Assembly (NCBI GenBank): GCA_009702755.1
Contig: WLHL01000010.1
Span: 1 to 46,246 of the forward strand
Length of the DNA: 46,246 nt
Source: Actinomycetota bacterium
Lineage (GTDB): Bacteria; Actinomycetota; Acidimicrobiia; Acidimicrobiales; Ilumatobacteraceae
Reading direction: 5' to 3'
The translations under genes and the position numbers were made by a program. Every line of letters begins with the position of its first letter. Position 1 is the first letter of the stretch. The notes under the pieces are model-generated. The model was not told the origin of the DNA, did no database searches, and was given only the letters and a program-made list of their open reading frames with translations. This document shows positions 23,918 to 32,406 of this stretch, piece after piece.

Positions 23918-25819
23918 CTATGGCTCCACAATATGGAACCCAGGCGTGAACACGTCGAGGTTGCCAAAGATGGTCAAAAGCGCAGATGCATCGCCATCAA
24001 CAGTGATATTGCCTTCGTTGACTTGATCCATAAACGTTGTTTGTTGGGTCACGATGTCGACGAGTGTCATTCTCTCCATTGTCAACGTTGCTGCTGCCGA
24101 AGATTCATGACGGCCCTGCACGTGGAACAAGGTGCGGTTAGACAATCCCAACACCCACTTCTCGTTGAGATCAGTAAATGTCCAGTTGATGAACAGCTTT
24201 TGCCCACCCACTTCTTCTGACTTCAAGCGAACAGCAATGGTGTCAAAGACTTGTTCGACGGACATCGCGCGCAGAATGCCACGACCTCGTACAGGGCCTC
24301 CCATGAGCGGCGGAGGTCCGTATCGAAGTTCTTGTGCAGCATTGAGATATGCATTGCGGAATGTTGCCGACTCCGCTTGGTAGCCCATCTGCTCAAACGT
24401 GTCAGCTTGCAAGTCGCGAGCTGCCTGATTGGTTGCATCAGCAAAGATCAAATGATTCAGAAGTTCGACGACCCAGCGATAATCGCCGGCGTCAAACGCG
24501 GCACGTGCCTTGGCGAGAAGTGCATCTGCACCGCCGGCAAGTTCGACATAACGCTTTCCCGCTTCGACAGGTGGATACTTCTTCAGGTTTGAAGGGTTGC
24601 CGTCATACCAACTGAGGTATCGCTGGTACACCGCTTTTGAGTTGTGTACCAAGTCGCCGTAGTACCCGCGGGTGTGGTCGTTTGCAAGGAACTCTTCCGG
24701 TAACTGCAACGTCTCAGCAATTTCTGCAGCGACCAAACCGTGGTTTGCCCAGCGCATTGTTTGGTCGTGCATCCACTTGTAGAGGTCGCGCTGATTGGTG
24801 AGGAAGCCCATGAGATCTTCGTTGCCCCAACGTGGCCAGTGATGCGATGTGAATACAACGTCTGTTTGCGCACCGAACAATTCCATTGCTTCATTGATGT
24901 ACTTCGACCAATTCATCGCGTTACGTACAAGAGCGCCGCGAATGGGGATCAGGTTGTGCATTGTGTGGTTGCAGTTTTCTGCCATACATAATGCGTTGAG
25001 GTCGGGGAAGAAGAAGTTCATCTCCGCTGGTGCTTCTGACTCTGGTGTGAGTTGAAAGATAATGCGGATGCCGTCAACCGTCATCTCTTCGCCAGTGAAC
25101 GTGATGTCGTGGGTGGGCGCAATGAGTCCCGGAGGACCAATGGGGACAGAGTTACCAAGACCACAGTCGATGTGACCAGTCGGTGCTGCAGGCAAGAGAG
25201 GACCGAATTGGAAGAGTGCACGACGGCCCATGGCTGGACCAGCAATCACGTTCTCGCCAACGGTCTCATGCATGAAGTGCTCAGGTGCAATGACGATGCA
25301 TCGACCAGCGTCTACTTCTTCCTGCGTGGTCACACCAAGAACGCCGCCGAAATGGTCGGTGTGTGAGTGCGTGTAGATCACCGCAACAACTGGCAAGAAA
25401 CCAAGCTGTGCAGTCACGAGCTCATAGCTATCGCGAGCTGTTTGTTCCGTGGTGAGAGGGTCAATCACTAGCCAGCCGGTGTTGCCACGAAGGAAGGTGA
25501 TGTTGGAGATGTCATATCCGCGAACTTGGTACACGTCTTTACGGACTTCAAAGAGACCATGGTGATGGTTCAGCTGAGCGTGACGCCACAGGCTGGGGTT
25601 CACGGTGTCGGGGGCTGGGTTGCCGACTGCAAGGAAGTCGTAATCGTTGACATTGATGACCGTGCGACCATTGGGGTCCACAATGTGGCCGGTGGGGTGA
25701 GGGGCGATGAACCCCCGCGTAGCGCGCTCAAAGTCCCCAGCATCGGTGGGGATGGTGACCGCGGCGTTCCGTGCCTTGGTGTGTGCGGTTGCGGGCTTGT
25801 GGTGTTCGGTCCTCGACAT
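23918..25819 (-). CDS. Alkyl sulfatase, SdsA/BDS1 type metallo-beta-lactamase-fold enzyme
   Basis: 633 residues in three domains, as in SdsA1-type alkylsulfatases: an N-terminal metallo-beta-lactamase domain with H151-x-H153-x-D155-H156 (THSHTDHFGG) and a following NHTMHNLIPIRGA segment, a helical dimerisation domain, and a C-terminal SCP2-like domain that binds the alkyl chain. These enzymes release sulfate and alcohol from primary alkyl sulfates such as SDS. No signal peptide is visible, whereas well-known members are exported. I chose ATG 25819 because GGGAGG lies just upstream; ATG 25831 is an alternative. The divergent acyl-CoA dehydrogenase could help oxidise the released alcohol, which is inference. 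Confidence 0.88.
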   Translation of the reverse strand: MSRTEHHKPATAHTKARNAAVTIPTDAGDFERATRGFIAPHPTGHIVDPNGRTVINVNDYDFLAVGNPAPDTVNPSLWRHAQLNHHHGLFEVRKDVYQVRGYDISNITFLRGNTGWLVIDPLTTEQTARDSYELVTAQLGFLPVVAVIYTHSHTDHFGGVLGVTTQEEVDAGRCIVIAPEHFMHETVGENVIAGPAMGRRALFQFGPLLPAAPTGHIDCGLGNSVPIGPPGLIAPTHDITFTGEEMTVDGIRIIFQLTPESEAPAEMNFFFPDLNALCMAENCNHTMHNLIPIRGALVRNAMNWSKYINEAMELFGAQTDVVFTSHHWPRWGNEDLMGFLTNQRDLYKWMHDQTMRWANHGLVAAEIAETLQLPEEFLANDHTRGYYGDLVHNSKAVYQRYLSWYDGNPSNLKKYPPVEAGKRYVELAGGADALLAKARAAFDAGDYRWVVELLNHLIFADATNQAARDLQADTFEQMGYQAESATFRNAYLNAAQELRYGPPPLMGGPVRGRGILRAMSVEQVFDTIAVRLKSEEVGGQKLFINWTFTDLNEKWVLGLSNRTLFHVQGRHESSAAATLTMERMTLVDIVTQQTTFMDQVNEGNITVDGDASALLTIFGNLDVFTPGFHIVEP

Positions 25820-25965
25820 GGTGCCTCCCATATAGATGAGGTACTGACCTTAGCCAATAAGGATTAGGGAGGCAGAAGGGGGCCCTTCCGCCATGGGCTC
25901 GGAGTGCCGAGGAGAACTAGGGTGACCAGAGGGGTCAGAGCGGCCCACTGAATAGGGAGCGTGAC

Positions 25966-27285
25966 ATGCCAAAGCCAGGAATGCATTCAGCATCGGAGAC
26001 CGACGATTCGATGAATCTTGCGATGTCTGAGAAGGCCATCCCATTGTTCAACGCAGTAAAGAAGTTCATCGCTGAAGAAGTGGAACCCACCGCCGAGAAG
26101 TTCTATGCATTGGGTGAGGGTCGCGAGAACCGTTGGGATTACGCACCAGGCCAGCTTGAGCTTCTTGATGGGCTGAAGGCCAAAGCAAAAGCACAAGGTC
26201 TCTGGAACTTCTTCTTGCCCGATGCAGAGACCGGCGAAGGTCTTTCCAACCTTGACTATGCATATATCGCTGTTGAGTTGGGCAAGAACCCTCTCGCATC
26301 AGAGTCGATGAACTGTGCAGCACCTGACACAGGCAACATGGAAGTGCTTGAGCGCGTGGGAACACGCGAGCAGAAAGACAAGTGGCTCACCCCGTTGTTG
26401 AATGGCGAAATTCGCTCGGCATACGTCATGACAGAGCCAGATGTTGCATCGTCAGATGCAAAGAACCTGAAGTGCCTCGCATACCTTGACGGTGACGAGT
26501 GGGTCATCAACGGTGACAAGTACTACGCATCAGGTGCTGGTGATCCTCGTTGCAAGATCATGATCGTCATGTTGCTCACAAGCCCAGACGGTCCACCAAG
26601 CCGCAAGCACTCACAAATCCTTGTTCCGATGGATACACCTGGTGTGCAGATTGTTGGACCAATGGAAGTCTTCGGTGAAGACGATGCGCCTCACGGCCAC
26701 ATGCACATTCGTTTCACGAATGCTCGCGTACCGAAGGACAACATCTTGTTGGGTGAAGGACGTGGATTCGAAATCTCGCAGCTTCGCCTCGGACCTGGTC
26801 GTATCCACCACTGCATGCGTTCAATCGGTGCAGCAGAGCGTGCATTGGAACTCATGATTCGTCGTGGCCTTACTCGTGAAGCATTTGGTCGTCCGATTGT
26901 TCGTTTGGGTAAGAACCCCGAAGTCATCGCAAAGGCACGTATCGAGATCGAGGCTTGTCGTCTCATGGTTCTTCGTGCTGCCAAGGCAATGGACACCATG
27001 GGTAACGCGGAAGCACGTATTTGGGTGAGTGCCGTCAAGGCAATGGTTCCTATTCGCGTGTGCCAAATCATCGACGAAGCAATTCAGATGCACGGTGGTA
27101 CTGGTGTGTCGCAGTGGACTCCACTTGCGCGCATGTACGCCAGCCAGCGCACACTGCGTATTGCTGATGGTCCGGACGAAGTGCACTGGGGCGTTGTTGC
27201 TCGTGCTGAGATCAACCGCTACGAAGGTGAATCAACACCACCGAAGCCACAGGTCTATCGCGGCATGTTCTCTGGCCCAAGCTGA
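25966..27285 (+). CDS. Acyl-CoA dehydrogenase
   Basis: 439-residue FAD-dependent acyl-CoA dehydrogenase of the longer actinobacterial type (FadE-like, similar to acyl-CoA dehydrogenase 10/11). Visible features are the AYVMTEPDVASSDA flavin-binding segment near 144-157, the central beta domain, the REAFGRPI segment near 305 and the C-terminal IQMHGGTGVSQWTPLARMYASQRTLRIADGPDEVH region. It makes the first double bond in acyl-CoA oxidation; chain specificity is unknown. AGGGAG is its ribosome site, and TAGGGT at 25918-25923 a possible -10. Codon use is highly biased (GCA, CCA, CGT), suggesting strong expression. The F420-type gene follows after 11 bases. Confidence 0.9.
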   Translation: MPKPGMHSASETDDSMNLAMSEKAIPLFNAVKKFIAEEVEPTAEKFYALGEGRENRWDYAPGQLELLDGLKAKAKAQGLWNFFLPDAETGEGLSNLDYAYIAVELGKNPLASESMNCAAPDTGNMEVLERVGTREQKDKWLTPLLNGEIRSAYVMTEPDVASSDAKNLKCLAYLDGDEWVINGDKYYASGAGDPRCKIMIVMLLTSPDGPPSRKHSQILVPMDTPGVQIVGPMEVFGEDDAPHGHMHIRFTNARVPKDNILLGEGRGFEISQLRLGPGRIHHCMRSIGAAERALELMIRRGLTREAFGRPIVRLGKNPEVIAKARIEIEACRLMVLRAAKAMDTMGNAEARIWVSAVKAMVPIRVCQIIDEAIQMHGGTGVSQWTPLARMYASQRTLRIADGPDEVHWGVVARAEINRYEGESTPPKPQVYRGMFSGPS

Positions 27286-27296
27286 TTTCTTCGCAC

Positions 27297-28208
27297 ATGT
27301 TTTTTTCTGCTTGGGCAAACAGCGCGCATCCGTGGACTGAAGTTCGAGACTTTGTCTCGGAAGTCGAGAACATGGGCTGGGATGGTTTTTGGTACGCCGA
27401 TCACTACATGCCCAACACTCCCGATGGTGAACCCATCGGCGGGGATTTCCACGAATGCTTCAGTGTGCTGTCTGCACTTGCCGTCACCACATCGCGCCTT
27501 CGTCTTGGTTCGTTAGTAACACCCACCACGATGAACCACCCGGCGCTGATTGCCAATCGTGCTGCCACCATTGACCAGATCAGTAACGGTCGTTTCGTTC
27601 TGGGCATGGGTGCGGGTTGGCAAATCAACGAGCACAACGCTTTTGGCATTGAGCTTTTTGATGCCAAGGCACGCGTTAACCGTTTCGCGGAAGCAATCGA
27701 AATCGTGAAGAGCATGTTGAGCCAAGAGCGCACGACGTTTGCAGGTGAGCACTTCACGATTACGAATGCACCCTGTGAGCCAAAGCCAGTGCAGTCTCCA
27801 CTTCCGATTTTGGTCGGCACGGGTGGCAATCGCATGTTGCGTCTCACGGCACGGTTTGCACAGGAATGGAATACCTGGGGCACGCCCGAAGTCGCCGGCG
27901 GTGTGATTGCCAAACTACGCGAAGCCTGTGAAAAAGAAGGTCGCGACCCTGCAACAGTCCGCACTTCTGTTCAGCCACTGTTCTTTCTCACGCCGTCAGA
28001 CGAGGCAGCAGAGAAGTTGCGTCCTCACGTACCCGCTGATCGTTCAGTGGTGGGAACACCTAGTCAATTGGTTGATGCTGTCGCTGCATACAAAGAGCTT
28101 GGTTTCGATGAAATCTGTGTTCCTGATTTCACCATGGGTGCGAATGCGCAAGAGCGTCTTGAAAAGTACGGCATCTTCTGGCACGAAGTTGCTTCTCAGT
28201 TTCGTTAG
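27297..28208 (+). CDS. Luciferase-like (LLM) F420-type oxidoreductase
   Basis: 303-residue TIM-barrel protein of the luciferase-like monooxygenase superfamily, in the branch that in actinobacteria usually binds coenzyme F420 rather than FMN. Visible marks are the GFWYADHYMP segment near 33, TTSRLRLGSLVTP near 66, the GRFVLGMGAGWQINEHNAFGI region and the PILVGTGGNRMLR segment near 168. It could reduce or oxidise a ketone, alcohol or enoyl group; the substrate is unknown. Its ATG lies 11 bases after the acyl-CoA dehydrogenase stop, with no ribosome site visible, so it is probably read from the same message. It is convergent with trhO. Confidence 0.85.
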   Translation: MFFSAWANSAHPWTEVRDFVSEVENMGWDGFWYADHYMPNTPDGEPIGGDFHECFSVLSALAVTTSRLRLGSLVTPTTMNHPALIANRAATIDQISNGRFVLGMGAGWQINEHNAFGIELFDAKARVNRFAEAIEIVKSMLSQERTTFAGEHFTITNAPCEPKPVQSPLPILVGTGGNRMLRLTARFAQEWNTWGTPEVAGGVIAKLREACEKEGRDPATVRTSVQPLFFLTPSDEAAEKLRPHVPADRSVVGTPSQLVDAVAAYKELGFDEICVPDFTMGANAQERLEKYGIFWHEVASQFR

Positions 28209-28215
28209 ATAAATC

Positions 28216-29088
28216 TCAACGACAGTTCACGCACTGAGGTTCATCCTCGGTGGTGCACTCATCGCACACCAAGATACGAGTGCGGCATGTGAGCGTGCGG
28301 CAGTTGAAGAAATCGTTGGTGGCGCCACCGCAATAATCGCATTCGCCAAGAAGCAGTTCTTCTTTTCCGTACTCAAGCTTCAAGCGCTTATCAAAGACGT
28401 ACAGCGATCCTTCCCACAAGCCCTTGTCGCGGTATTGCTCTGCGTATCGAACAATGCCACCTTCAATTTGGTACACCTCTTTGAAGCCGCGATTCTTCAT
28501 GATGACAGACAAGATTTCGCACCGAATTCCACCCGTGCAGTACGAGACAATGGGCTTGTCCTTGAGATGGTCGAACTTTCCGCTCTCAAGTTCGCGAACA
28601 AAATCTGGCGTGGTTCGAGTGTCCGGAACAATCGCCCCACGGAAACGACCAATGCGAGATTCAAAAGCGTTACGTCCATCAAAGAAGACAACATCATCAC
28701 CACGTTCTTCCACGAGTGCGTTGACTTCATTAGGGGTGAGGTGTTGGCCACCGCCGATGACTCCATTCTCATCAACCTGGATCTCTCCGGGCACACCAAA
28801 AGTGACGATCTCTTCGCGGACGCGCACGCTCAGGCGAGGAAAGTCGTCGCCCACTCCTTCGGACCACTTGAAATCAATGTCCTTGAACGCAGCAAATTCA
28901 CGAGTCTCACGTACGTACAACTTCACGTTCATGAGTTCGCCACCGACAGTTGCGTTGATGCCGTGCTTGGAGATAATGATTCGACCCTTGAGATTTAGTT
29001 TCTCGCAGAGGGCGCGCTGCCACAGCCGAATCGCGATCGGATCAGCTAGTGGAGTGAATTTATAAAAGAGAACAATCTTTGCTTCGAT
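28216..29088 (-). CDS. trhO: tRNA uridine(34) hydroxylase (rhodanese-like TrhO), ATC start
   Basis: 290 residues when read from ATC 29088. The N-terminal acylphosphatase-like domain ([14 protein letters not shown], then [16 protein letters not shown]) is followed by the ferredoxin-like segment, the rhodanese domain with active-site loop CTGGIR and a C-terminal Cys-rich zinc-binding tail (CDYCGG...CDEC...CVNC). TrhO makes 5-hydroxyuridine at the tRNA wobble base. The first ATG in frame (28932) would delete about 52 strongly conserved residues. Between the upstream in-frame TAG and the conserved sequence there is no ATG, GTG or TTG, only ATC 29088 and ATT 29076. ATC sits exactly six bases after a TAGTTT box, as in other leaderless genes here. 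A base error changing ATG to ATC is the main alternative. Confidence 0.85.
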   Translation of the reverse strand: MEAKIVLFYKFTPLADPIAIRLWQRALCEKLNLKGRIIISKHGINATVGGELMNVKLYVRETREFAAFKDIDFKWSEGVGDDFPRLSVRVREEIVTFGVPGEIQVDENGVIGGGQHLTPNEVNALVEERGDDVVFFDGRNAFESRIGRFRGAIVPDTRTTPDFVRELESGKFDHLKDKPIVSYCTGGIRCEILSVIMKNRGFKEVYQIEGGIVRYAEQYRDKGLWEGSLYVFDKRLKLEYGKEELLLGECDYCGGATNDFFNCRTLTCRTRILVCDECTTEDEPQCVNCR

Positions 29089-29094
29089 GCAACG

Positions 29095-29100
29095 AAACTA
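29095..29100 (-). promoter_or_regulatory. -10 box (TAGTTT) for leaderless trhO with ATC start
   Basis: TAGTTT on the minus strand, six bases (CGTTGC), then ATC 29088. It lies in the 21-base gap between the lipoprotein gene stop and trhO. The hexamer is identical to the one before padR. Confidence 0.5.
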
Positions 29101-29109
29101 CCTGCCGAA

Positions 29110-30765
29110 CTAGTCAGGTTCCGAAATTTCGATGGTGGGAACCGTTGTCGTTGTTGTTTGGTTTGCCTTACCTGGACTGAAGTTGCGAGGGGTTGCTGCG
29201 GAGACTCGGATCGGTGCGACGCGGGAGGGGAGAAGGGTCAACTTCCCTGTGTCATCAAGTGAAACATTGAGTTCAGTGGTTGCCGATTGTGATGTCAGAT
29301 CAATAGGGACAAAGGGACTGCGAGAACCATTTGCACCCTTGACCGATACTTCGATGCTGTTCTGAGAGATCGGCTTCACGGTCAATGTCTCGCCGGCGTT
29401 GAGCACACGACGCGAAATGCGAGACCCTGCAGAAAGACTCAGTCGTGCAACATTTTCTTTCGGTGCACGGACGGATGTTTCATCTGATGTTACGGAGATG
29501 AGGGCTGTTGAGCGATTCTTGTTGCTCAGGACATCGTGGGCAAGATTCCCTGTGACTTGAATGGATGCTCCATCCGAACGGCGCAGACCAAGAACGACAT
29601 CAGCGGCGGGAACATCTTGTGATGCACGCACAAGTCTCACGTCAAAGTTTTGAACTGTGACGGGAAGTGAAATTGTGACAAGTCCGCCGCCACTGCCTTT
29701 CCCAATCGAAACTATCGCTCCGTCGATTGAGTTATCTATGTCAGTGGGTGAAGTGCGGAGGACGCCATTCTCGGTCGTGACTTCGATAAACCCTGACGCA
29801 CGAATATCGCGTGAAGCAAGGGTGATGACATGTGAAGAGCGTGCAAGCGAAGAATTACAGAACGAACACTGAAATGGTCCCTTTCGTGTTGACATCGCAG
29901 TTAACTCGAGAGTGCCGGTTCCGCCGGACCATGTGTTGAAAGAGCCATCAACATTGCGGAACGCTCGTGGGTAGCGCCATTGGTTTGTCTGGGAATTCAC
30001 GAATAGTTCGAAGCGTTCTCCGGGGTGGTTGTTGTCATAGACATGAACAACAAAGTCATCACCGCGTTGTGTGACAGCGAACGGAGTCAGTGAATGACCC
30101 GATGGACCGTTGTAGATGCCGACGGTGTGGCCAACAGAGTGGGCGATTCCTTGGATGAGATCGTCAACCAGACGCAGGGGAGAAAGTCCACGTGATGTTG
30201 CAGCATGATCGGTGACTTCATTGAGAAACTGTGTTGCCCACCAATACACAACAGCTGAGTTGAGCTTTGCGTTGTCTTGAGAAAGAGCAGAGACGCTGGA
30301 CGTATTCGTTTGAAATGTGGAAGGAGAATCCATGCGAAGGAGAAACCGTGTGCTCAATGCGGCCAGACCTTCGCAGCGGCCACCGTTAAGAGCAGTGTTC
30401 CACTCTTCTAGTTTTTGAATTGCAGTAGGACGAAGAACGCAGGTGTCTTTTGGTCCTGCCACGCAGATGGAATCATGTCCGAATAGGTCAATCAGTGTTT
30501 GTGCTGTGACGTTGCCGTCTGCCGAAAGTGAGCGACCCCAGTTTTTAAATGAGAAGTCGTCCGACTTGATGCGAAAACCGTTGTCAATGCAAAGAACACC
30601 CTCTCCTAATTCAGGCGCCGCAAGGTCGGTGCAATGACTCAGTATTTGTTTCACTAATGCGCTGGTGTCCGGAACCGAGGGAGCAGTCGTGGTCGACGTT
30701 GTGCTGCATGCGCTACCCGCCAACACAAGGGATAGTGCAACCAAGGCCAGTCGTGGACGACGCAT
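29110..30765 (-). CDS. Secreted lipoprotein with a possible Cys-His-Asp catalytic domain
   Basis: 551 residues. The N-terminus is a lipoprotein signal (MRRPRLALVALSLVLAGSAC, Cys20) followed by a Ser/Thr linker. The region 120-250 has a papain/transglutaminase-like order of residues: C131 in GGRCEGLAAL, H224 in PSGHSLTPFAV and D244 in HVYDNNHPGE. I infer a Cys-His-Asp triad and a peptidase or related activity, but cannot assign a family. From about 260 to the end the protein is beta-rich with repeated short strands and a Pro/Thr tail. A TAGGGT box sits six bases before ATG 30765. It precedes trhO on the same strand but trhO has its own promoter. Confidence 0.7.
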   Translation of the reverse strand: MRRPRLALVALSLVLAGSACSTTSTTTAPSVPDTSALVKQILSHCTDLAAPELGEGVLCIDNGFRIKSDDFSFKNWGRSLSADGNVTAQTLIDLFGHDSICVAGPKDTCVLRPTAIQKLEEWNTALNGGRCEGLAALSTRFLLRMDSPSTFQTNTSSVSALSQDNAKLNSAVVYWWATQFLNEVTDHAATSRGLSPLRLVDDLIQGIAHSVGHTVGIYNGPSGHSLTPFAVTQRGDDFVVHVYDNNHPGERFELFVNSQTNQWRYPRAFRNVDGSFNTWSGGTGTLELTAMSTRKGPFQCSFCNSSLARSSHVITLASRDIRASGFIEVTTENGVLRTSPTDIDNSIDGAIVSIGKGSGGGLVTISLPVTVQNFDVRLVRASQDVPAADVVLGLRRSDGASIQVTGNLAHDVLSNKNRSTALISVTSDETSVRAPKENVARLSLSAGSRISRRVLNAGETLTVKPISQNSIEVSVKGANGSRSPFVPIDLTSQSATTELNVSLDDTGKLTLLPSRVAPIRVSAATPRNFSPGKANQTTTTTVPTIEISEPD

Positions 30766-30771
30766 TCCTGA

Positions 30772-30777
30772 ACCCTA
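30772..30777 (-). promoter_or_regulatory. -10 box (TAGGGT) for leaderless lipoprotein gene
   Basis: TAGGGT on the minus strand, six bases (TCAGGA), then ATG 30765. AGGA is too close to the ATG to serve as a good ribosome site. Confidence 0.5.
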
Positions 30778-30812
30778 GGGAACATCTGGCATTTGTGGGA
30801 GCATGGGAACCC

Positions 30813-31625
30813 ATGTCAGATGAATCCACTCTCGCTCCGCCCTCGCATTCCGCCAGTGTGCTCACCATTGTTCTGGTGGGCGTTGCGGCAGGGCTGCTTT
30901 CCGGCATGTTCGGCGTGGGTGGCGGAATTCTTCTTGTTCCTGGACTGGTGCTTATTGCCAAGATGGATCAGCGCGTTGCGCACGGTACCTCACTCGCCGC
31001 GGTGCTGCCTATTTCGGCGGCATCACTGATGTCGTATTGGTCGCATGATCATGTCGATTGGCGAGTCGCGGCATGTTTGGCAGCAGGGGCATTGCTGGGT
31101 GCTCTACTCGGAACACGATTGCTCAATGTCTTGCCGCATCGAACTCTTGCCATTGCTTTTGCTGGTCTCTTGATTGTCACTGCCATTCGCCTCTTCCTTC
31201 CGCTTGATTCAGGTGTGCGAGAAGTCCTGAATCTGGGTTCCATCGTTGCGTTGGTTGCCATCGGTGTTGCAACGGGCATCTTGGCGGGCCTTCTCGGTGT
31301 TGGTGGTGGCGTCGTCATGGTGCCGGCCATGATGATGTTGTTGCACATGCCATCAGCTTTTGCGAAGGGCACTTCAGTTGCCGTCATCATCCCCACTTCC
31401 ATCATGGGAACGTGGCGTAATCGCACAAAGAAGAACGTCGACCTCAAGGCTGCAAGCATCGTGGGCCTTGGTGGCATCCTCTCAGCCTTTGTTGGAGGAT
31501 GGATTTCCACGAAAATGTCCGACACTGTCTCAAATGTTCTGTTCGCCAGCCTTTTAACAGTGGTTGCCACCCGCTTGATTCTCCAGGTGAGAACAGAGGA
31601 CAAAGCAGGGGTAGTCCAGCACTAA
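30813..31625 (+). CDS. TauE/SafE family sulfite/anion permease
   Basis: 270 residues with about eight membrane spans and the internal duplication of TauE/SafE permeases: GLLSGMFGVGGGILLVPGL near 29 and GILAGLLGVGGGVVMVPAM near 156. Family members export or import sulfite, sulfoacetate and other small organic anions. The frame continues upstream to 30657, but that part overlaps the divergent lipoprotein gene and is not hydrophobic, so ATG 30813 is preferred; its ribosome site is weak. An alkylsulfatase is encoded 5 kb away, but no direct link is visible. The SDR gene follows after 22 bases. Confidence 0.85.
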   Translation: MSDESTLAPPSHSASVLTIVLVGVAAGLLSGMFGVGGGILLVPGLVLIAKMDQRVAHGTSLAAVLPISAASLMSYWSHDHVDWRVAACLAAGALLGALLGTRLLNVLPHRTLAIAFAGLLIVTAIRLFLPLDSGVREVLNLGSIVALVAIGVATGILAGLLGVGGGVVMVPAMMMLLHMPSAFAKGTSVAVIIPTSIMGTWRNRTKKNVDLKAASIVGLGGILSAFVGGWISTKMSDTVSNVLFASLLTVVATRLILQVRTEDKAGVVQH

Positions 31626-31647
31626 CGCCATGGAGTAGAACTTCTGC

Positions 31648-32406
31648 ATGGGTAAATCACGTCTCGAAGGCAAAGTCGCTCTGATTACGGGTGGCGCACG
31701 CGGTATGGGTGCTTCAGAAGCACAACTCTTCATCGATGAAGGCGCAAAGGTTGTCATCACCGACATCCTCGACGAAGTGGGGAATGAGACCGCGAAGCGT
31801 CTGTCTCCCGACGGCTCGGCATGCATCTTCGTGCATCACGATGTGACCAGCGAATCTGATTGGAAGGCTGTTCTTGAACAGTCACTCAAGGCATTTGGCC
31901 AGATTGACATCTTGGTCAATAACGCTGGCATCTTTGAGCGCGGATCAATTCTTGATACCGAGCTCTCTTCCTTTGAACGCACAATGGACATCAATGTCAC
32001 TGGAGTGTTCCTTGGCATGAAAGTCGTGGCACCTCATATGGTGCAGCGCCAAAAGGGGAGCATCATCAACATCTCATCTGTCGCTGGTCTCGATGGCACA
32101 CCAGGCTTTGTTGCATACGGCGCAAGTAAATGGGCAGTGCGCGGCATGACAAAAGGTGTGGCGAAAGAGCTCGCACCGTTTGGTGTTCGCGTGAACTCGA
32201 TTCACCCAGGAATCATCGATACACCAATGTTGCAAACCTTCGAAGAAGCTGGTGAAGGCGTGCGCGAGATGGTTCGCACGCGGATTCCTCTTGGGTACGA
32301 AGCAGAGCCCATTCATGTTGCGCGAATGGCTTTGTATCTCGGCAGTGATGACAGTTCGTACTCCACCGGCTCTGAATTCATCGTTGATGGAGGCTGGTCA
32401 GCATGA
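31648..32406 (+). CDS. Short-chain dehydrogenase (3-alpha/20-beta-HSD or FabG type)
   Basis: 252-residue classical SDR: TGGARGMG cofactor motif, an Asp after beta-2 (ITDI) that favours NAD, NNAG, catalytic Ser (NISSVAG), YGASK active site and the C-terminal SEFIVDGGW. It resembles actinobacterial 3-alpha-(or 20-beta)-hydroxysteroid dehydrogenase-like SDRs, but true substrates are usually unknown. The upstream TAGAAC box, six bases before ATG 31648, is one base away from the TANNNT rule. The stop overlaps the start of the molybdenum hydroxylase gene by four bases (ATGA), so the two proteins are made together and probably act in one pathway. Confidence 0.88.
   Translation: MGKSRLEGKVALITGGARGMGASEAQLFIDEGAKVVITDILDEVGNETAKRLSPDGSACIFVHHDVTSESDWKAVLEQSLKAFGQIDILVNNAGIFERGSILDTELSSFERTMDINVTGVFLGMKVVAPHMVQRQKGSIINISSVAGLDGTPGFVAYGASKWAVRGMTKGVAKELAPFGVRVNSIHPGIIDTPMLQTFEEAGEGVREMVRTRIPLGYEAEPIHVARMALYLGSDDSSYSTGSEFIVDGGWSA

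Noticed and set aside
31049-31603. 184-codon minus-strand frame opposite the TauE/SafE permease gene
   Set aside because: Low-complexity Arg/Pro/Thr product typical of antisense reading of a hydrophobic protein.
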